From positions 1,550,001-1,614,000 of the forward strand of contig NZ_KI912270.1 in assembly GCF_000243415.2 (NCBI RefSeq): a stretch of DNA of 64,000 nucleotides, in the 5' to 3' direction. Each line of letters begins with the position of its first letter. Within the stretch, counting starts at the first letter, position 1. Shown piece after piece: positions 33,540 to 42,995 of this stretch. The notes under the pieces are model-generated. The model did not search any database. It had not been told where the DNA came from and saw only the letters and a list, made by a program, of their open reading frames with translations. The position numbers were made by a program, and so were the translations under genes. The DNA is from Mycolicibacterium tusciae JS617 (GTDB taxonomy: Bacteria > Actinomycetota > Actinomycetes > Mycobacteriales > Mycobacteriaceae).

Positions 33540-34562
33540 CTAGCTCTGACCGGCCGCCGTCAACGCAAGCAACCGCGACGTCGCGCGCAGATACTTCTTG
33601 CGAAACCCTCCCGCGAGCATCTCGTCGCTGAAGATCGTGTCCATCTTCGCGCCGGATGCCACCACCGGTATACCCGCGTCGTACAGCCGGTCGGTCAGCG
33701 ACACCAGGCGCAGCGCCACATTCTGATCGTCGATCGCGTGTACACCGATGATGAACACCGCGGGCACACCCTCGATGAGGGTCAGGTATCGCGACGGGTG
33801 CATGGTGGCCAGGTGCGCGCACAGCGCGTCGAAGTCGTCCAGCGTCGCACCGGGCGTCTGCGCAGCGCGGGCAGCGACCTCGCTATCGCTTGGCGGTTCC
33901 GGGGCGGCAGGCAGATCCCGATGCCGGTAGTCGGGCCCATCTATCCGCACTGTCGTGAAAATCTCTGCAAGAGTGTTGATTTCGCGAAGAAAATCCTGGG
34001 CGGCGAATCGTCCCTCGCCGAGCTGCTCAGGCAGTGTGTTCGACGTGGCCGCCACCGATACCCCGCGTTCGACGAGTTGTGACAGCAGTCGGGAGATCAG
34101 CGTGGTGTTGCCTGGGTCGTCGAGTTCGAACTCGTCGATGCACACCACGACGTAGTCGGCGAGCAGTTCGATGCATTCGAGAAAACCGAAAACACTGGCC
34201 AGTTGGGTCAACTCGCCAAAGGTCGCGAACGCCTTCGGCTCCGGCAGCCGGTAGTACGACGACGCCAGCAGGTGGGTCTTGCCGACGCCGAACCCGCCGT
34301 CGAGATAGATCCCCACGCCGGGCAGTACCTCGCGGCGGCCGAACAGCTTCTTCTTGCCGGTCCGTCGCTCGGCCGCCTCGGCGCAGAACCGCAGGCAGGA
34401 GTCGACGGCCGCGGATTGCGTCGGCTCGGCCGGATCGGGGATGTAGGTGTCGAAGCCGACGTCGGCGAAGGTCGGCGGCGGGCTCAGCTGAGCGATCAAT
34501 CGCTCTGGCGTGACCTTGGGATGCCGGTCGGTCAAATGACCGACATCGCTGGACCCGTTCAT
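33540..34562 (-). CDS. zapE: ZapE/AFG1-like ATPase
   Basis: 340 residues of the AFG1/ZapE P-loop ATPase family, associated with cell division in bacteria (Rv2670c in M. tuberculosis). Walker A is G-G-F-G-V-G-K-T (89-96) and Walker B is V-V-V-C-I-D-E-F (138-145). Also seen are the sensor motif S-V-A-A-T-S-N-T-L-P and the C-terminal F-R-K-K-Y-L-R. Its start codon overlaps by 2 bp the earliest ATG on the other strand of the reductase gene. Confidence 0.92.
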   Translation of the reverse strand: MNGSSDVGHLTDRHPKVTPERLIAQLSPPPTFADVGFDTYIPDPAEPTQSAAVDSCLRFCAEAAERRTGKKKLFGRREVLPGVGIYLDGGFGVGKTHLLASSYYRLPEPKAFATFGELTQLASVFGFLECIELLADYVVVCIDEFELDDPGNTTLISRLLSQLVERGVSVAATSNTLPEQLGEGRFAAQDFLREINTLAEIFTTVRIDGPDYRHRDLPAAPEPPSDSEVAARAAQTPGATLDDFDALCAHLATMHPSRYLTLIEGVPAVFIIGVHAIDDQNVALRLVSLTDRLYDAGIPVVASGAKMDTIFSDEMLAGGFRKKYLRATSRLLALTAAGQS

Positions 34563-34587
34563 GCAGGCACCCTATCGACGTGTTGCA

Positions 34588-35379
34588 ATGCTGTTCATGG
34601 CCGATACCACCGCCGCGGTGCAATTCACCGCGCTGGGCCCCGATGGTTCCCCGATAGACGGTGCCGATGGTCGGCTCGCCGACTTCTACGCCTACCCCGA
34701 CGACCTTCAGACGTGCTGGGTCCGCGGCAACATGATCGCCAGCCTCGACGGCGGTGCCACCGCTGGCGGCAAGGCCGGGGGTCTGGCGGGAGCGGGTGAC
34801 CGCAGCATGTTCGGTCTCATGCGCCACGCCGCGGACGTGATCCTGGTCGGCGCCGCCACCGTCCGGGTCGAGAACTACTCCGGTGCGCAGGTGCCGCTCA
34901 CAGCGCGGCACGAACGGCAACGCCGAGGACAGGCCGAGGTTCCGCCGATCGCCGTCGTCACCCGGAGCGGCAACCTGGATCCCGACGCACTGTTCTTCAC
35001 CCGTACCGAGGCCCCGCCGTTGATCCTGACGTGCGCCGATTCCGTCGCCGACACCAAGAAGCGGCTGGGTGCGGTGGCTGAGGTGCTCAACGCCTCTGGA
35101 CCGCGATCTGACTCCGTCGACAACGCCACCGCGCTGCAGCTTCTCGCCGAGCGCGGGCTGTTCCGCGTCCTCACCGAGGGGGGCCCGCTGCTGCTGAGCC
35201 AACTGATCGCCGACGACCTGCTCGACGAGCTCTGCCTCACGATCGCTCCGATCCTGGCCGGCGGCGCCGCGCGACGCATCGCCTCGGGCGCTGGCGAAGT
35301 GCACACCAAAATGCGACCCGCCCATCTGCTGTCCGACGACCAGGGCTATCTCTACACCCGCTATGTCCGGGCTCGCTGA
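34588..35379 (+). CDS. RibD C-terminal-domain reductase (Rv2671-like)
   Basis: 263 residues from the ATG at 34588; ATGs at 34561 and 34597 are alternatives. Matches the Rv2671 family: I-A-S-L-D-G-G-A-T, D-V-I-L-V-G-A-A-T-V-R-V-E-N-Y, V-L-T-E-G-G-P-L-L-L and D-E-L-C-L-T-I-A-P-I-L-A-G-G. It is a DHFR-like NADPH-dependent fold; the M. tuberculosis protein can substitute for dihydrofolate reductase when overproduced. A -10-like TATCGA 9 nt before the ATG would make a leaderless transcript. Confidence 0.87.
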   Translation: MLFMADTTAAVQFTALGPDGSPIDGADGRLADFYAYPDDLQTCWVRGNMIASLDGGATAGGKAGGLAGAGDRSMFGLMRHAADVILVGAATVRVENYSGAQVPLTARHERQRRGQAEVPPIAVVTRSGNLDPDALFFTRTEAPPLILTCADSVADTKKRLGAVAEVLNASGPRSDSVDNATALQLLAERGLFRVLTEGGPLLLSQLIADDLLDELCLTIAPILAGGAARRIASGAGEVHTKMRPAHLLSDDQGYLYTRYVRAR

Positions 35380-35437
35380 CGCACGCGGAGTCGTTGCGCG
35401 ACGGGGATCCAACATCCGAATCAGTACTGTGGTCGGC

Positions 35438-37006
35438 ATGCAGCGGCGTCGCCCGATCCGGGTGTTGAGCACCTCAGCACTCGTGCTCTCGGTTCTACTG
35501 GCCGGTTGCGCACCTGGTCTGGCGGCCAATCCCCGCTTCGCCACAGACTCCGGCGCCGAACCCCAGGGCCAACCGGAGACGACCAAGGCGCCGGAAGGTC
35601 CACCGCCGATCGAGCCGCCGAAGAACGACTTGGCATGGCGTGACTGCACCTCGGACGTACTCGCGGATGCCTCCGTCTCCCCCATCACCGGGGTGCAATT
35701 CGATTGCGCGACCTACGACGCCGACCTCGACCCGATAAAGGGCGCGACGGGCACGATCAGCATCGGTGTCGTTCGTGCGAAGACCGATGAGACACCTGCG
35801 GACGCCGGACCCTTGGTGATGACCACCGGCTCGGATCTTCCGACGTCGATGCAGCTGCCGGTCTGGCTGTCGCGGTCAGGCGTCGACGTGCTCAAGACGC
35901 GGCCGGTCGTGGCGGTGGACCGCCGCGGCATCGGGATGTCGGGGGCGCTGGACTGCCGCGATCTCTACGACCGCCAGGCGATGCTCGACCAGGCCCAGTT
36001 CCAGCCCGGCGACGACCCCGTCGCCAACCTCGGCGATATCACCCAAACCGCAACCACCAGCTGCACCGATACCATCGCCCCCGGCGATTCGGCCTACGAC
36101 AACGCGCACGCCGCCGAAGACATCGAACGACTGCGGAGCACCTGGGACGTGCCGACGTTGGCGCTGTACGGCGTCGGCAACGGCGCCCAGGTGGCGTTGG
36201 CCTATGCCGGCAGCCACCCGAACAAGGTGGCGAGGCTGGTGCTCGATTCCCCGCTTCCGCTCGGTATCGCGGCCGAAGCCGCCATGGAGCAGCGTGTCAA
36301 GGGCGAGCAATCGGCACTGGATGCCTGGGCGGCACAATGCGTGGCCATCAACTGCCCGTTGGGTGCCGATCCGAAGGGCGCCGTCGACGCGGTACTGAAC
36401 GACGTGCGCGGATACAACACGACGAGTTCGGGCTCGGTGGCCACCGTCGCCGATGCGATCTCCACCGCCCTGGCCTACCCCCGTGGCGATCGCGTCGCCG
36501 CCACCAACCGGCTGGCGTCGGCGGTCGCCGGAGCGCGCTCAGGGGACTGGGACGCAATGAACACGCTGATCAGCGATGCCGAGAAGCTGCGCGGCACCGA
36601 CGGCCAGTTCGTCAACAGTTGCAGCGACTCCCTGAACAGGCCTACCCCCGACCGGGTTCGCGAGCTGGTGGTGGCCTGGAAGAAGCTCTACCCGCAGTTC
36701 GGCCAGGTGGGCGCGCTCGAATTGGTGCAGTGCCTGAATTGGCCCAGCGGTTCAGCTCCGCAGGAGCCACAGAATCTCGACACGCCGGTCCTGCTGCTGG
36801 GGACAGCGCACGACCCGATCGTCGGTAACGAGGGGGTGGCCGCCGTCGCGGCCACAGTGATCAACGCAGGTGCGTCCAACAAGCGCGTGATGTGGCAGGG
36901 CATCGGTCATGGTGCGGCCGTGTACTCCCCCTGCGCGCTGCCGCCGGTGATCGGCTATCTCGACGGCGGCAAGCTACCGGACACCGACACGTTCTGCCCG
37001 GCCTGA
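35438..37006 (+). CDS. Alpha/beta-hydrolase-fold lipoprotein (Rv2672-like), nucleophile serine missing
   Basis: 522 residues. Signal peptide with lipobox L-L-A-G-C24. The fold of the TAP/Hip1-like hydrolases is clear (V-A-V-D-R-R-G-I-G-M-S, C-terminal H-D459-P-I-V-G and G-H491-G). But the nucleophile elbow reads Y-G-V-G247-N-G, with Gly where G-x-S-x-G has Ser. Asp and His of the triad are kept. It is therefore either a pseudoenzyme or uses another residue. Syntenic with Rv2672 between Rv2671 and aftC. Confidence 0.85.
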   Translation: MQRRRPIRVLSTSALVLSVLLAGCAPGLAANPRFATDSGAEPQGQPETTKAPEGPPPIEPPKNDLAWRDCTSDVLADASVSPITGVQFDCATYDADLDPIKGATGTISIGVVRAKTDETPADAGPLVMTTGSDLPTSMQLPVWLSRSGVDVLKTRPVVAVDRRGIGMSGALDCRDLYDRQAMLDQAQFQPGDDPVANLGDITQTATTSCTDTIAPGDSAYDNAHAAEDIERLRSTWDVPTLALYGVGNGAQVALAYAGSHPNKVARLVLDSPLPLGIAAEAAMEQRVKGEQSALDAWAAQCVAINCPLGADPKGAVDAVLNDVRGYNTTSSGSVATVADAISTALAYPRGDRVAATNRLASAVAGARSGDWDAMNTLISDAEKLRGTDGQFVNSCSDSLNRPTPDRVRELVVAWKKLYPQFGQVGALELVQCLNWPSGSAPQEPQNLDTPVLLLGTAHDPIVGNEGVAAVAATVINAGASNKRVMWQGIGHGAAVYSPCALPPVIGYLDGGKLPDTDTFCPA

Positions 37007-37041
37007 CACCTCGCCCTGACGGGGTCGGGTACGGTGCGCTG

Positions 37042-38310
37042 GTGCGCGATCTTGTTCTGGCCGCCTTCCGGCCCCGCACCTCCCCGCCGGGTCCGGCCAC
37101 GGTGTTGCGGTCCATCCTGTGGCCCCTGGCCATCCTGTTCATCATCCATCGCAGCTACGTCCTAGCCACCAACGGTTACATCACCGACGACTACGGGCCG
37201 GTGTACCGAGCCGTCGTGAATTTCAAGATGGGCTGGGACATCTACAACGAGCACTTCAACCACGTCGACCCGCACTATCTCTACCCACCCGGCGGCACGC
37301 TCATCATGGCGCCGTTCGGCTATTTGCCGGTCGACGCATCGCGGTACTGGTTCATCACCTTCAACACCATCGCGATCATCCTGGCCGCCTACTTCCTCAT
37401 CCGGCTGTTCGGTTTCAAATTCGACTCGGTGGCACTACCTGCCCTGCTCGCTGCGATGTTCATCAGCGAAAGCGTGGTCAACACACTGGTTTTCGGCAAC
37501 ATCAACGGCTGTATTCTGCTGCTCGAGGTGCTGTTCTTCCGGTGGCTGCTCGACGGAAAGCGCAACCACGAGTGGCTGGCCGGGACAGCGATAGGTCTGA
37601 CCCTGGTCGTCAAACCTCTGCTGGCACCACTGCTGTTGATTCCGCTGTTGAACCGTCAGTGGCGGGCGCTGATACCCGCGTTCCTGGTCCCCGTCGCGTT
37701 CAATCTCGCCGCCTGGCCGCTGGTCAAAGACCCGATGAACTTCGTCACCCGCACCTCTGCCTACATTTTCACCACCCGCGACTACTTCAACAGCTCGATT
37801 GCGGGTAACGCGCTGTACTACGGCCTGCCCGTCTGGCTGACGCTGTTGCTGCGGTTGGCCTTTGCCATGCTCGCCGTGCTGTCGCTGTGGCTGCTCTACA
37901 AGTATTACCGGACCCGCGATCCGCTGTTCTGGATGCTGACCTCGTCGGGCGTGCTGCTGATCACGTCGTTCCTGGTGCTGTCACTGGGACAGGGCTACTA
38001 CTCGATGATGTTGTTCCCCTTCCTGATGACGGTGGTGCTGCGGAATTCGGTGCTCCGAAACTGGCCCGCATGGCTGGCGATCTACGGGTTCATGAGCGCG
38101 GACCGCTGGCTTCTCGGGCATTGGCCGACGACCGGCCGCTTCCTCGAGTACATGAAGTTCACCTACGGGTGGTGCCTGATGCTCATCGTGGTGTTCTCGG
38201 TGCTGTACTTCCGATATCTCGACGCCAAATCCGAGAATCGGCTGGACGACGGCATCGATCCTGTGTGGATGAAGGACGCTGCGACAACGCCCGCTCCCGC
38301 GCAAAGCTGA
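37042..38310 (+). CDS. aftC: AftC, alpha-(1->3) arabinofuranosyltransferase
   Basis: 422 residues from a GTG at 37042. A polytopic GT87/DUF2029-type glycosyltransferase with about ten transmembrane helices and the catalytic-loop aspartates D49-D50 after the first helix (N-G-Y-I-T-D-D-Y-G-P). It uses decaprenylphosphoryl arabinose outside the membrane to branch arabinogalactan and lipoarabinomannan. Position between the Rv2672-like gene and msrB matches Rv2673. Confidence 0.93.
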   Translation: MRDLVLAAFRPRTSPPGPATVLRSILWPLAILFIIHRSYVLATNGYITDDYGPVYRAVVNFKMGWDIYNEHFNHVDPHYLYPPGGTLIMAPFGYLPVDASRYWFITFNTIAIILAAYFLIRLFGFKFDSVALPALLAAMFISESVVNTLVFGNINGCILLLEVLFFRWLLDGKRNHEWLAGTAIGLTLVVKPLLAPLLLIPLLNRQWRALIPAFLVPVAFNLAAWPLVKDPMNFVTRTSAYIFTTRDYFNSSIAGNALYYGLPVWLTLLLRLAFAMLAVLSLWLLYKYYRTRDPLFWMLTSSGVLLITSFLVLSLGQGYYSMMLFPFLMTVVLRNSVLRNWPAWLAIYGFMSADRWLLGHWPTTGRFLEYMKFTYGWCLMLIVVFSVLYFRYLDAKSENRLDDGIDPVWMKDAATTPAPAQS

Positions 38311-38398
38311 TGCCGGCGTCGCGAATTCGCTGCGATAGCCCGCCGATCGACTACGATCGGCTCGCACGCAGGGCGGGCAACAGCGCTAGCGTGGAGGC

Positions 38399-38812
38399 AT
38401 GACGACCCCCGCCCCCAAGCTGCAGCTGACCGACGACGAATGGCGCAAAAAGCTCAGCCCCGAGGAGTACCACGTACTTCGCGAGGCCGGCACCGAGCGG
38501 CCCGGCGTCGGCGAGTACACCGACACCAAGACCGACGGTGTCTACGAGTGCCGGGCCTGCGGAGCCGAATTGTTCCGCAGCAGCGAGAAGTTCGAATCCC
38601 ACTGCGGCTGGCCATCGTTCTTCGATCCGGCCGATTCCGACGCGGTGATCCTGCGCTCCGATGACACCCTCGGCATGCACCGCGTCGAGGTCATTTGCGC
38701 CAACTGCCACAGCCACCTCGGCCACGTCTTCGAAGGTGAGGGCTATCCGACGCCGACCGATCAGCGCTACTGCATCAACTCGATCTCGCTGCGGCTGGTG
38801 CCCGCCGAATAG
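38399..38812 (+). CDS. msrB: Peptide-methionine (R)-S-oxide reductase MsrB
   Basis: 137 residues. Zinc-binding pairs C51-x2-C54 and C100-x2-C103, H-C-G-W-P-S-F, and the catalytic cysteine C125 in R-Y-C-I-N-S. Reduces the R-epimer of methionine sulfoxide in the cytosol. Syntenic with Rv2674. Confidence 0.95.
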   Translation: MTTPAPKLQLTDDEWRKKLSPEEYHVLREAGTERPGVGEYTDTKTDGVYECRACGAELFRSSEKFESHCGWPSFFDPADSDAVILRSDDTLGMHRVEVICANCHSHLGHVFEGEGYPTPTDQRYCINSISLRLVPAE

Positions 38813-38815
38813 CAG

Positions 38816-39124
38816 TTAGCCCGGGTAGACGGCGAACTCGGCGGAGTCGGCGGTGTCGGCAACGCACTGGAACAGCAACGGCGCCGTCATCGCGGTTCCC
38901 GAGTAGCACGTGAACGGCCCGATCTGCTGGTACTTGTCACCATTCGGATCGTATTGGGCGGCGTAGTCCGCGGCAGTGACGCAGTCGATGTCGCCGACGG
39001 TGATCTGAACCGTCATGCCGTTCTGTGGCGGGCACTGCTCGCCGGTCGGCTGGGCAACGGCGCTTGGTGCCATCGCGAGCGCGACCAACGGGAGTGTCGC
39101 GGCAACCAACGCCTTGATCATCAT
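38816..39124 (-). CDS. Small secreted protein, four cysteines
   Basis: 102 residues from the first of two adjacent ATGs. A signal peptide (M-M-I-K-A-L-V-A-A-T-L) ends near A-V-A-Q (about 24). The mature part has four Cys (E-Q-C-P-P, I-D-C-V-T, F-T-C-Y-S, F-Q-C-V-A). Convergent with msrB, only 3 bp apart. No family recognised; similar small secreted proteins are common in mycobacteria. Confidence 0.72.
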   Translation of the reverse strand: MMIKALVAATLPLVALAMAPSAVAQPTGEQCPPQNGMTVQITVGDIDCVTAADYAAQYDPNGDKYQQIGPFTCYSGTAMTAPLLFQCVADTADSAEFAVYPG

Positions 39125-39145
39125 TGGCCAATGATGACGGTATTC

Positions 39146-39207
39146 CGTCGAAACTGTTGCCAGATCGCGAACTCGGCGAAATCCGCGATCTGTCCGCAGT
39201 CTCGGCG
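39146..39207 (-). terminator. Imperfect hairpin after malic enzyme, member of a dispersed repeat
   Basis: 24-nt arms (39146-39169 and 39184-39207) with 19 of 24 pairing. Its right arm GATCTGTCCGCAGTCTCGGCG is 20/21 identical to the right arm of the hairpin at 46125-46188. Lies just past the malic enzyme stop. Confidence 0.6.
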
Positions 39208-39219
39208 ATATTTCGTCCG

Positions 39220-40869
39220 TCAATCCGATGGATACTCGGGCAGCCAGCGCACCTCGGCGATGCGTGCGACCAACTCGTCGTCGGTGCGCTTCGGCGCGAC
39301 CCCGTCCGCGACGGCCTGCCGACCGACGGCGAGCGCAATCTTCACGGCGATGTCGGGAACCTCTGCCCACGTGGGCAGCAGCGGCGCGTTGGGATCCGTC
39401 AGAGCAGGAGATGCGTCCCCGAGGCTGGCGGCCGCGGCGCGCATCATGTCGTCGGTAATCCGCCTCGCCTGCGCTGCCGTCACCGCCAGTCCCATCGCCG
39501 GGAAGATGTACGCGTTGTTGCACTGTGCGACCGGCCGCTCGACCCCGTCACGGTGCAACGGCGCGAACGGCGACCCCGTGGCGATCAACGCTCGCCCGTC
39601 GGTCCACTCGTCCAACTCGGCCGGGTGCGCCTCGGCCCGGCTCGTCGGATTGGACAGCGGGAAGATGATCGGCCGCTCGGTTTTGGCCGCGAGTTCGCGC
39701 ACGATCTCTTCGGTGAAGGCACCCGCTGCGGTCGAAAGGCCAAGCAGCACACCCACATCGACGTGATGCACGACGTCGGCCAGCTGCGCGGGCCCGGACA
39801 GGTCCCAATCCCCCACCGCGCTCGCCGGCTTGGCGAACGCGCGCTGTCCCTCGGAAAGATCGGTGCGATCATCGGTCAAAAGACCCACGACGTCGACCAC
39901 CCAGATCCGTGACGCCGCTTGCTGTTCGGAGAGTCCTTGCGCGACCATCTCCCGCTTGACCATGTTCAGCACGCCGATACCGGCCGAACCCGCACCCAGC
40001 ATCACGACCTGCTGTTGCGAGAGCGGGACTCCGGCGACCTTGGCGGCGCCATGCAGCGCACCAACGGACACCGCGGCGGTTCCCTGGATGTCGTCGTTGA
40101 AGGTGAGTAGCTCGTCGCGGTAGCGCTGGAGGATCGGCTGGGCGTGCGCGGTGGCGAAGTCTTCCCACTGCAGCAACACGTTTGGAAGTTCGTCGCGGAC
40201 GGCGGCCACGAACTCATCGATGAAGGCGTAGTAGTCCTCGTCGTCGATGCGCCGGTGCCGCCACCCCAGATACTGCGGGTCTTCCAGCAGTTCGACATTG
40301 TCGGTGCCCACGTCGAGCACGATCGGCAGGGTGCGCGCCGGGTTGATGCCTCCGATCAGGATGTACAGCGACAGTTTCCCGATCGGGATGCCCATTCCGC
40401 CGATGCCCTGATCGCCGAGTCCCAGAATCCGCTGACCGTCGGTCACCACGATCACGTCAGGATCGCGATGCGGGCGGTTGCTCAGCACCTCGCGCAGGTG
40501 CTCGCGGTCGGGATAGCTCACGAACAGTCCGCGCGGCCGGCGATAGATCTCGCTGAAGCGCTGACACGCCTCGCCAACGGTCGGGGTATAGACGATCGGC
40601 ATCGTCTCGGCGATGTGGTCGTGGAGCAATCGGTAGAACAACGTCTCGTTGCGATCCTGCAGCGCACGCAGGTAGATGTGCTGGTCGAGACCGGGCCGGC
40701 GCGTGGAGAACTCGCGCCAGCTGTGCTCGACCTGTTGATCGAGGGTTTTCTCCGCGGTGGGCAGCAGGCCCAGCAAGCCGTACTCGCGTCGTTCGGCGTG
40801 GGTGAAGGCCGTGCCCTTGGTGGTCAACGGGTCAAAAAGCTTGGCCTGTCCGGTGATCGCCTCAGACAC
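39220..40869 (-). CDS. mez: NAD-dependent malic enzyme
   Basis: 549 residues, the long (SfcA/MaeA-type) malic enzyme. It decarboxylates malate to pyruvate. Y94 in I-V-Y-T-P-T-V-G-E, K165 in G-G-M-G-I-P-I-G-K-L, F-N-D-D-I-Q-G-T-A metal site, and the dinucleotide fold G-A-G-S-A-G-I-G. It follows hemQ by only 22 bp and is probably in the heme operon. In M. tuberculosis the homologous mez (Rv2332) is elsewhere, so this placement differs. Confidence 0.93.
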   Translation of the reverse strand: MSEAITGQAKLFDPLTTKGTAFTHAERREYGLLGLLPTAEKTLDQQVEHSWREFSTRRPGLDQHIYLRALQDRNETLFYRLLHDHIAETMPIVYTPTVGEACQRFSEIYRRPRGLFVSYPDREHLREVLSNRPHRDPDVIVVTDGQRILGLGDQGIGGMGIPIGKLSLYILIGGINPARTLPIVLDVGTDNVELLEDPQYLGWRHRRIDDEDYYAFIDEFVAAVRDELPNVLLQWEDFATAHAQPILQRYRDELLTFNDDIQGTAAVSVGALHGAAKVAGVPLSQQQVVMLGAGSAGIGVLNMVKREMVAQGLSEQQAASRIWVVDVVGLLTDDRTDLSEGQRAFAKPASAVGDWDLSGPAQLADVVHHVDVGVLLGLSTAAGAFTEEIVRELAAKTERPIIFPLSNPTSRAEAHPAELDEWTDGRALIATGSPFAPLHRDGVERPVAQCNNAYIFPAMGLAVTAAQARRITDDMMRAAAASLGDASPALTDPNAPLLPTWAEVPDIAVKIALAVGRQAVADGVAPKRTDDELVARIAEVRWLPEYPSD

Positions 40870-40891
40870 CTGTGTCCTTCCGCCGGAAGCG

Positions 40892-41596
40892 TTACGGGAG
40901 CTTGGTGATCAACTCTTCCACGCTCACCCGCGGCCCGGTGAAGAACGGGGTCTCTTCGCGGGTGTGACGTCGGGCGTCGGTGGCGCGCAGTTCACGCATC
41001 AGGTCGACGATGCGATACAACTCGGGAGCCTCGAACGCCAGAATCCACTCGTAGTCCCCCAGCGCGAAGGCGGGCACCGTGTTCGCGCGGACGTCCTTGT
41101 ACTCCCGGGCGGCCATACCGTGCTCGGCCAGCATCTTGCGGCGCTCGTCATCGGGCAGCAGGTACCACTCCAGCGACCGCACAAACGGATACACGCAGAC
41201 GTATGCGCCGGGCTCCTCACCAGCCAGGAAGGCAGGGATGTGACTCTTGTTGAACTCGGCGGGCCGATGCAACGCCACGCTGCTCCACACCGGATCGCTT
41301 GCCCGACCCAGGGCGGTCGTGCGGCGAAAATCCGAGTAGGTGGCCTGCAGCGCCTCGACAGTCTCCGCGTGGGTCCAGAACATGAAGTCGGCGTCGGCCC
41401 GCAAGCCGGCGATGTCATAGATCCCGCGTATCACGACGCCCTTGTCTTCCTGTTGCTTGAGGAAGGTGGCCGTCTCGTCGACGACGGCGGTGCGCGCCTC
41501 ATCTTCCGCGCCAAGTGCCCCTGGCTCCACTGAGAACACCGAAAACATCAGGTAGCGGACGGTGGAATTGAGTGCGTCGTAGTCGAGCTTGGCCAT
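40892..41596 (-). CDS. hemQ: HemQ, coproheme decarboxylase
   Basis: 234 residues of the chlorite dismutase-like HemQ family (Rv2676c). It oxidatively removes two propionate carboxyls from coproheme to give heme b, the last step of the Gram-positive pathway. Family segments: [31 protein letters not shown], and M-A-A-R-E-Y-K-D-V. Follows hemY by 22 bp. Confidence 0.95.
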   Translation of the reverse strand: MAKLDYDALNSTVRYLMFSVFSVEPGALGAEDEARTAVVDETATFLKQQEDKGVVIRGIYDIAGLRADADFMFWTHAETVEALQATYSDFRRTTALGRASDPVWSSVALHRPAEFNKSHIPAFLAGEEPGAYVCVYPFVRSLEWYLLPDDERRKMLAEHGMAAREYKDVRANTVPAFALGDYEWILAFEAPELYRIVDLMRELRATDARRHTREETPFFTGPRVSVEELITKLP

Positions 41597-41618
41597 CTGC
41601 CTATCGTGCCACGCGCGC

Positions 41619-42995
41619 TCAGGTCCGATTCGCCGCTCCCGTGCCGGTGGTCAGTGAGGCGGCCGCCCTTGTCGCTGCTCCCACACACGCGGGCACCCCG
41701 ATGCCGTCCAGGTAGGCGCCCGCGACGGCCAGCGTCGGCGGTAAACCGGCCCGCAGCTCGGCCACCAGTGCGCCGTGGCCCGGCCCGTACTGCGGCATCG
41801 CGTCGAGCCACCGCTGGAAGTGACAGTCCTCGGGTTCTGTGGCCACGCCGAACACCGTGGCCAGGTCCTGCGCCGCCCACGCGAGCAAGTCTTCGTCACC
41901 CGCGCGGCGGGCCAGATCGTCGCCGAACCGGCCGTACGACAGGCGCACCAGCTCGACGTTGCCGCGCGGTCCCCATTTTCGCGACGACAGGGTTATCGCC
42001 TTGGCGCGCAACCGTTCTCCGCCGGCGACCAGCACCCCGGACTGCTCGGGCAACGGAGTCCCGCCCGGCAGGGCCAAAGCCACCAGCGCACTCGAGGCCA
42101 CCCCGATACGCCGTGCGGCCGCCGCGGTGCGCGGCGCTACCTCCGCAGCGAGGCGGGCGAGTCGCGGCGCCGGTACAGCGAGCACCGTCGCGTCGGCACG
42201 GTGACGACCGCCTTCGTCGTCGACGATCTCCCAGCCCCGCTGCGAACGACTGATCCGCTCGACGGCAACCTGCAGCCAGCGGAAATCCGCCCGCCGTACC
42301 AGCTCGTCGACCAGCACCGCATAACCACCATCGATCGCCCCGAACACCGACCCGGTGGCCACCGACGGCGCCGAGGCGGCCAGCGCGTCGCGCACCGCAT
42401 CGGTCAGGCTGCGCGCACCGCGGTCCAGCGCCGCGGCCAATGTCGGAATTGCCGAGCGCACGCCGATGGTGGCCGACGACCCCGCGTACACGCCGGCCAG
42501 CAGCGGATCGACCGAACGGGTCACTACCTGGTCGCCGAAGCGGTCGGAGACCAGCTCGGCGACCGCGGGATCGGCGCCTGGGAGCCAGCGCAACGGCCGG
42601 GCCCGCTCGTCGCGGACACGGGCCAACGTCGCGTCGTCTACCAGGCCGGCCAGCGCCCCGGGGTGCGCCGGAATGCCCTGCAGCGTGTCCGTGGGCATCG
42701 GGTGCAGGCGCCCCTGGCTGTAGATCAACGGCCGCGCCCCCGTGGTGCCGATCTGCCTGCTACCCAAGCCCAACTCGGCAAGCAGCGCGGGCACCTCGGG
42801 ACGGCGGGCGACGAACGCCTCCGCGCCGACGTCCATCAGCTGGCCACCGATCCGCTCGGTGCGCAGCACACCTCCCAGCCGGTCGGCGGGGTCGAACAGT
42901 GTGATCGCAGCGTCCGGACCCGCGAAGACCCGTAGCCGATACGCGGCGACAAGACCTGAAATGCCTCCGCCGACAACGAAGTACGACGCACTCAC
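41619..42995 (-). CDS. hemY: Coproporphyrinogen/protoporphyrinogen oxidase HemY (CgoX)
   Basis: 458 residues with an N-terminal FAD-binding Rossmann motif V-V-G-G-G-I-S-G (7-14) and [10 protein letters not shown]. The C-terminal FAD contact is [11 protein letters not shown]. Oxidises coproporphyrinogen III to coproporphyrin III in actinobacteria. Overlaps the hemE stop by 4 bp (ATGA). Confidence 0.95.
   Translation of the reverse strand: MSASYFVVGGGISGLVAAYRLRVFAGPDAAITLFDPADRLGGVLRTERIGGQLMDVGAEAFVARRPEVPALLAELGLGSRQIGTTGARPLIYSQGRLHPMPTDTLQGIPAHPGALAGLVDDATLARVRDERARPLRWLPGADPAVAELVSDRFGDQVVTRSVDPLLAGVYAGSSATIGVRSAIPTLAAALDRGARSLTDAVRDALAASAPSVATGSVFGAIDGGYAVLVDELVRRADFRWLQVAVERISRSQRGWEIVDDEGGRHRADATVLAVPAPRLARLAAEVAPRTAAAARRIGVASSALVALALPGGTPLPEQSGVLVAGGERLRAKAITLSSRKWGPRGNVELVRLSYGRFGDDLARRAGDEDLLAWAAQDLATVFGVATEPEDCHFQRWLDAMPQYGPGHGALVAELRAGLPPTLAVAGAYLDGIGVPACVGAATRAAASLTTGTGAANRT

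Noticed and set aside
34027..35688. 553-codon open frame on the minus strand over the RibD-like gene
   Set aside because: Composition is Arg/Gly/Ala-rich without domains, and the plus strand clearly encodes the reductase; shadow frame.
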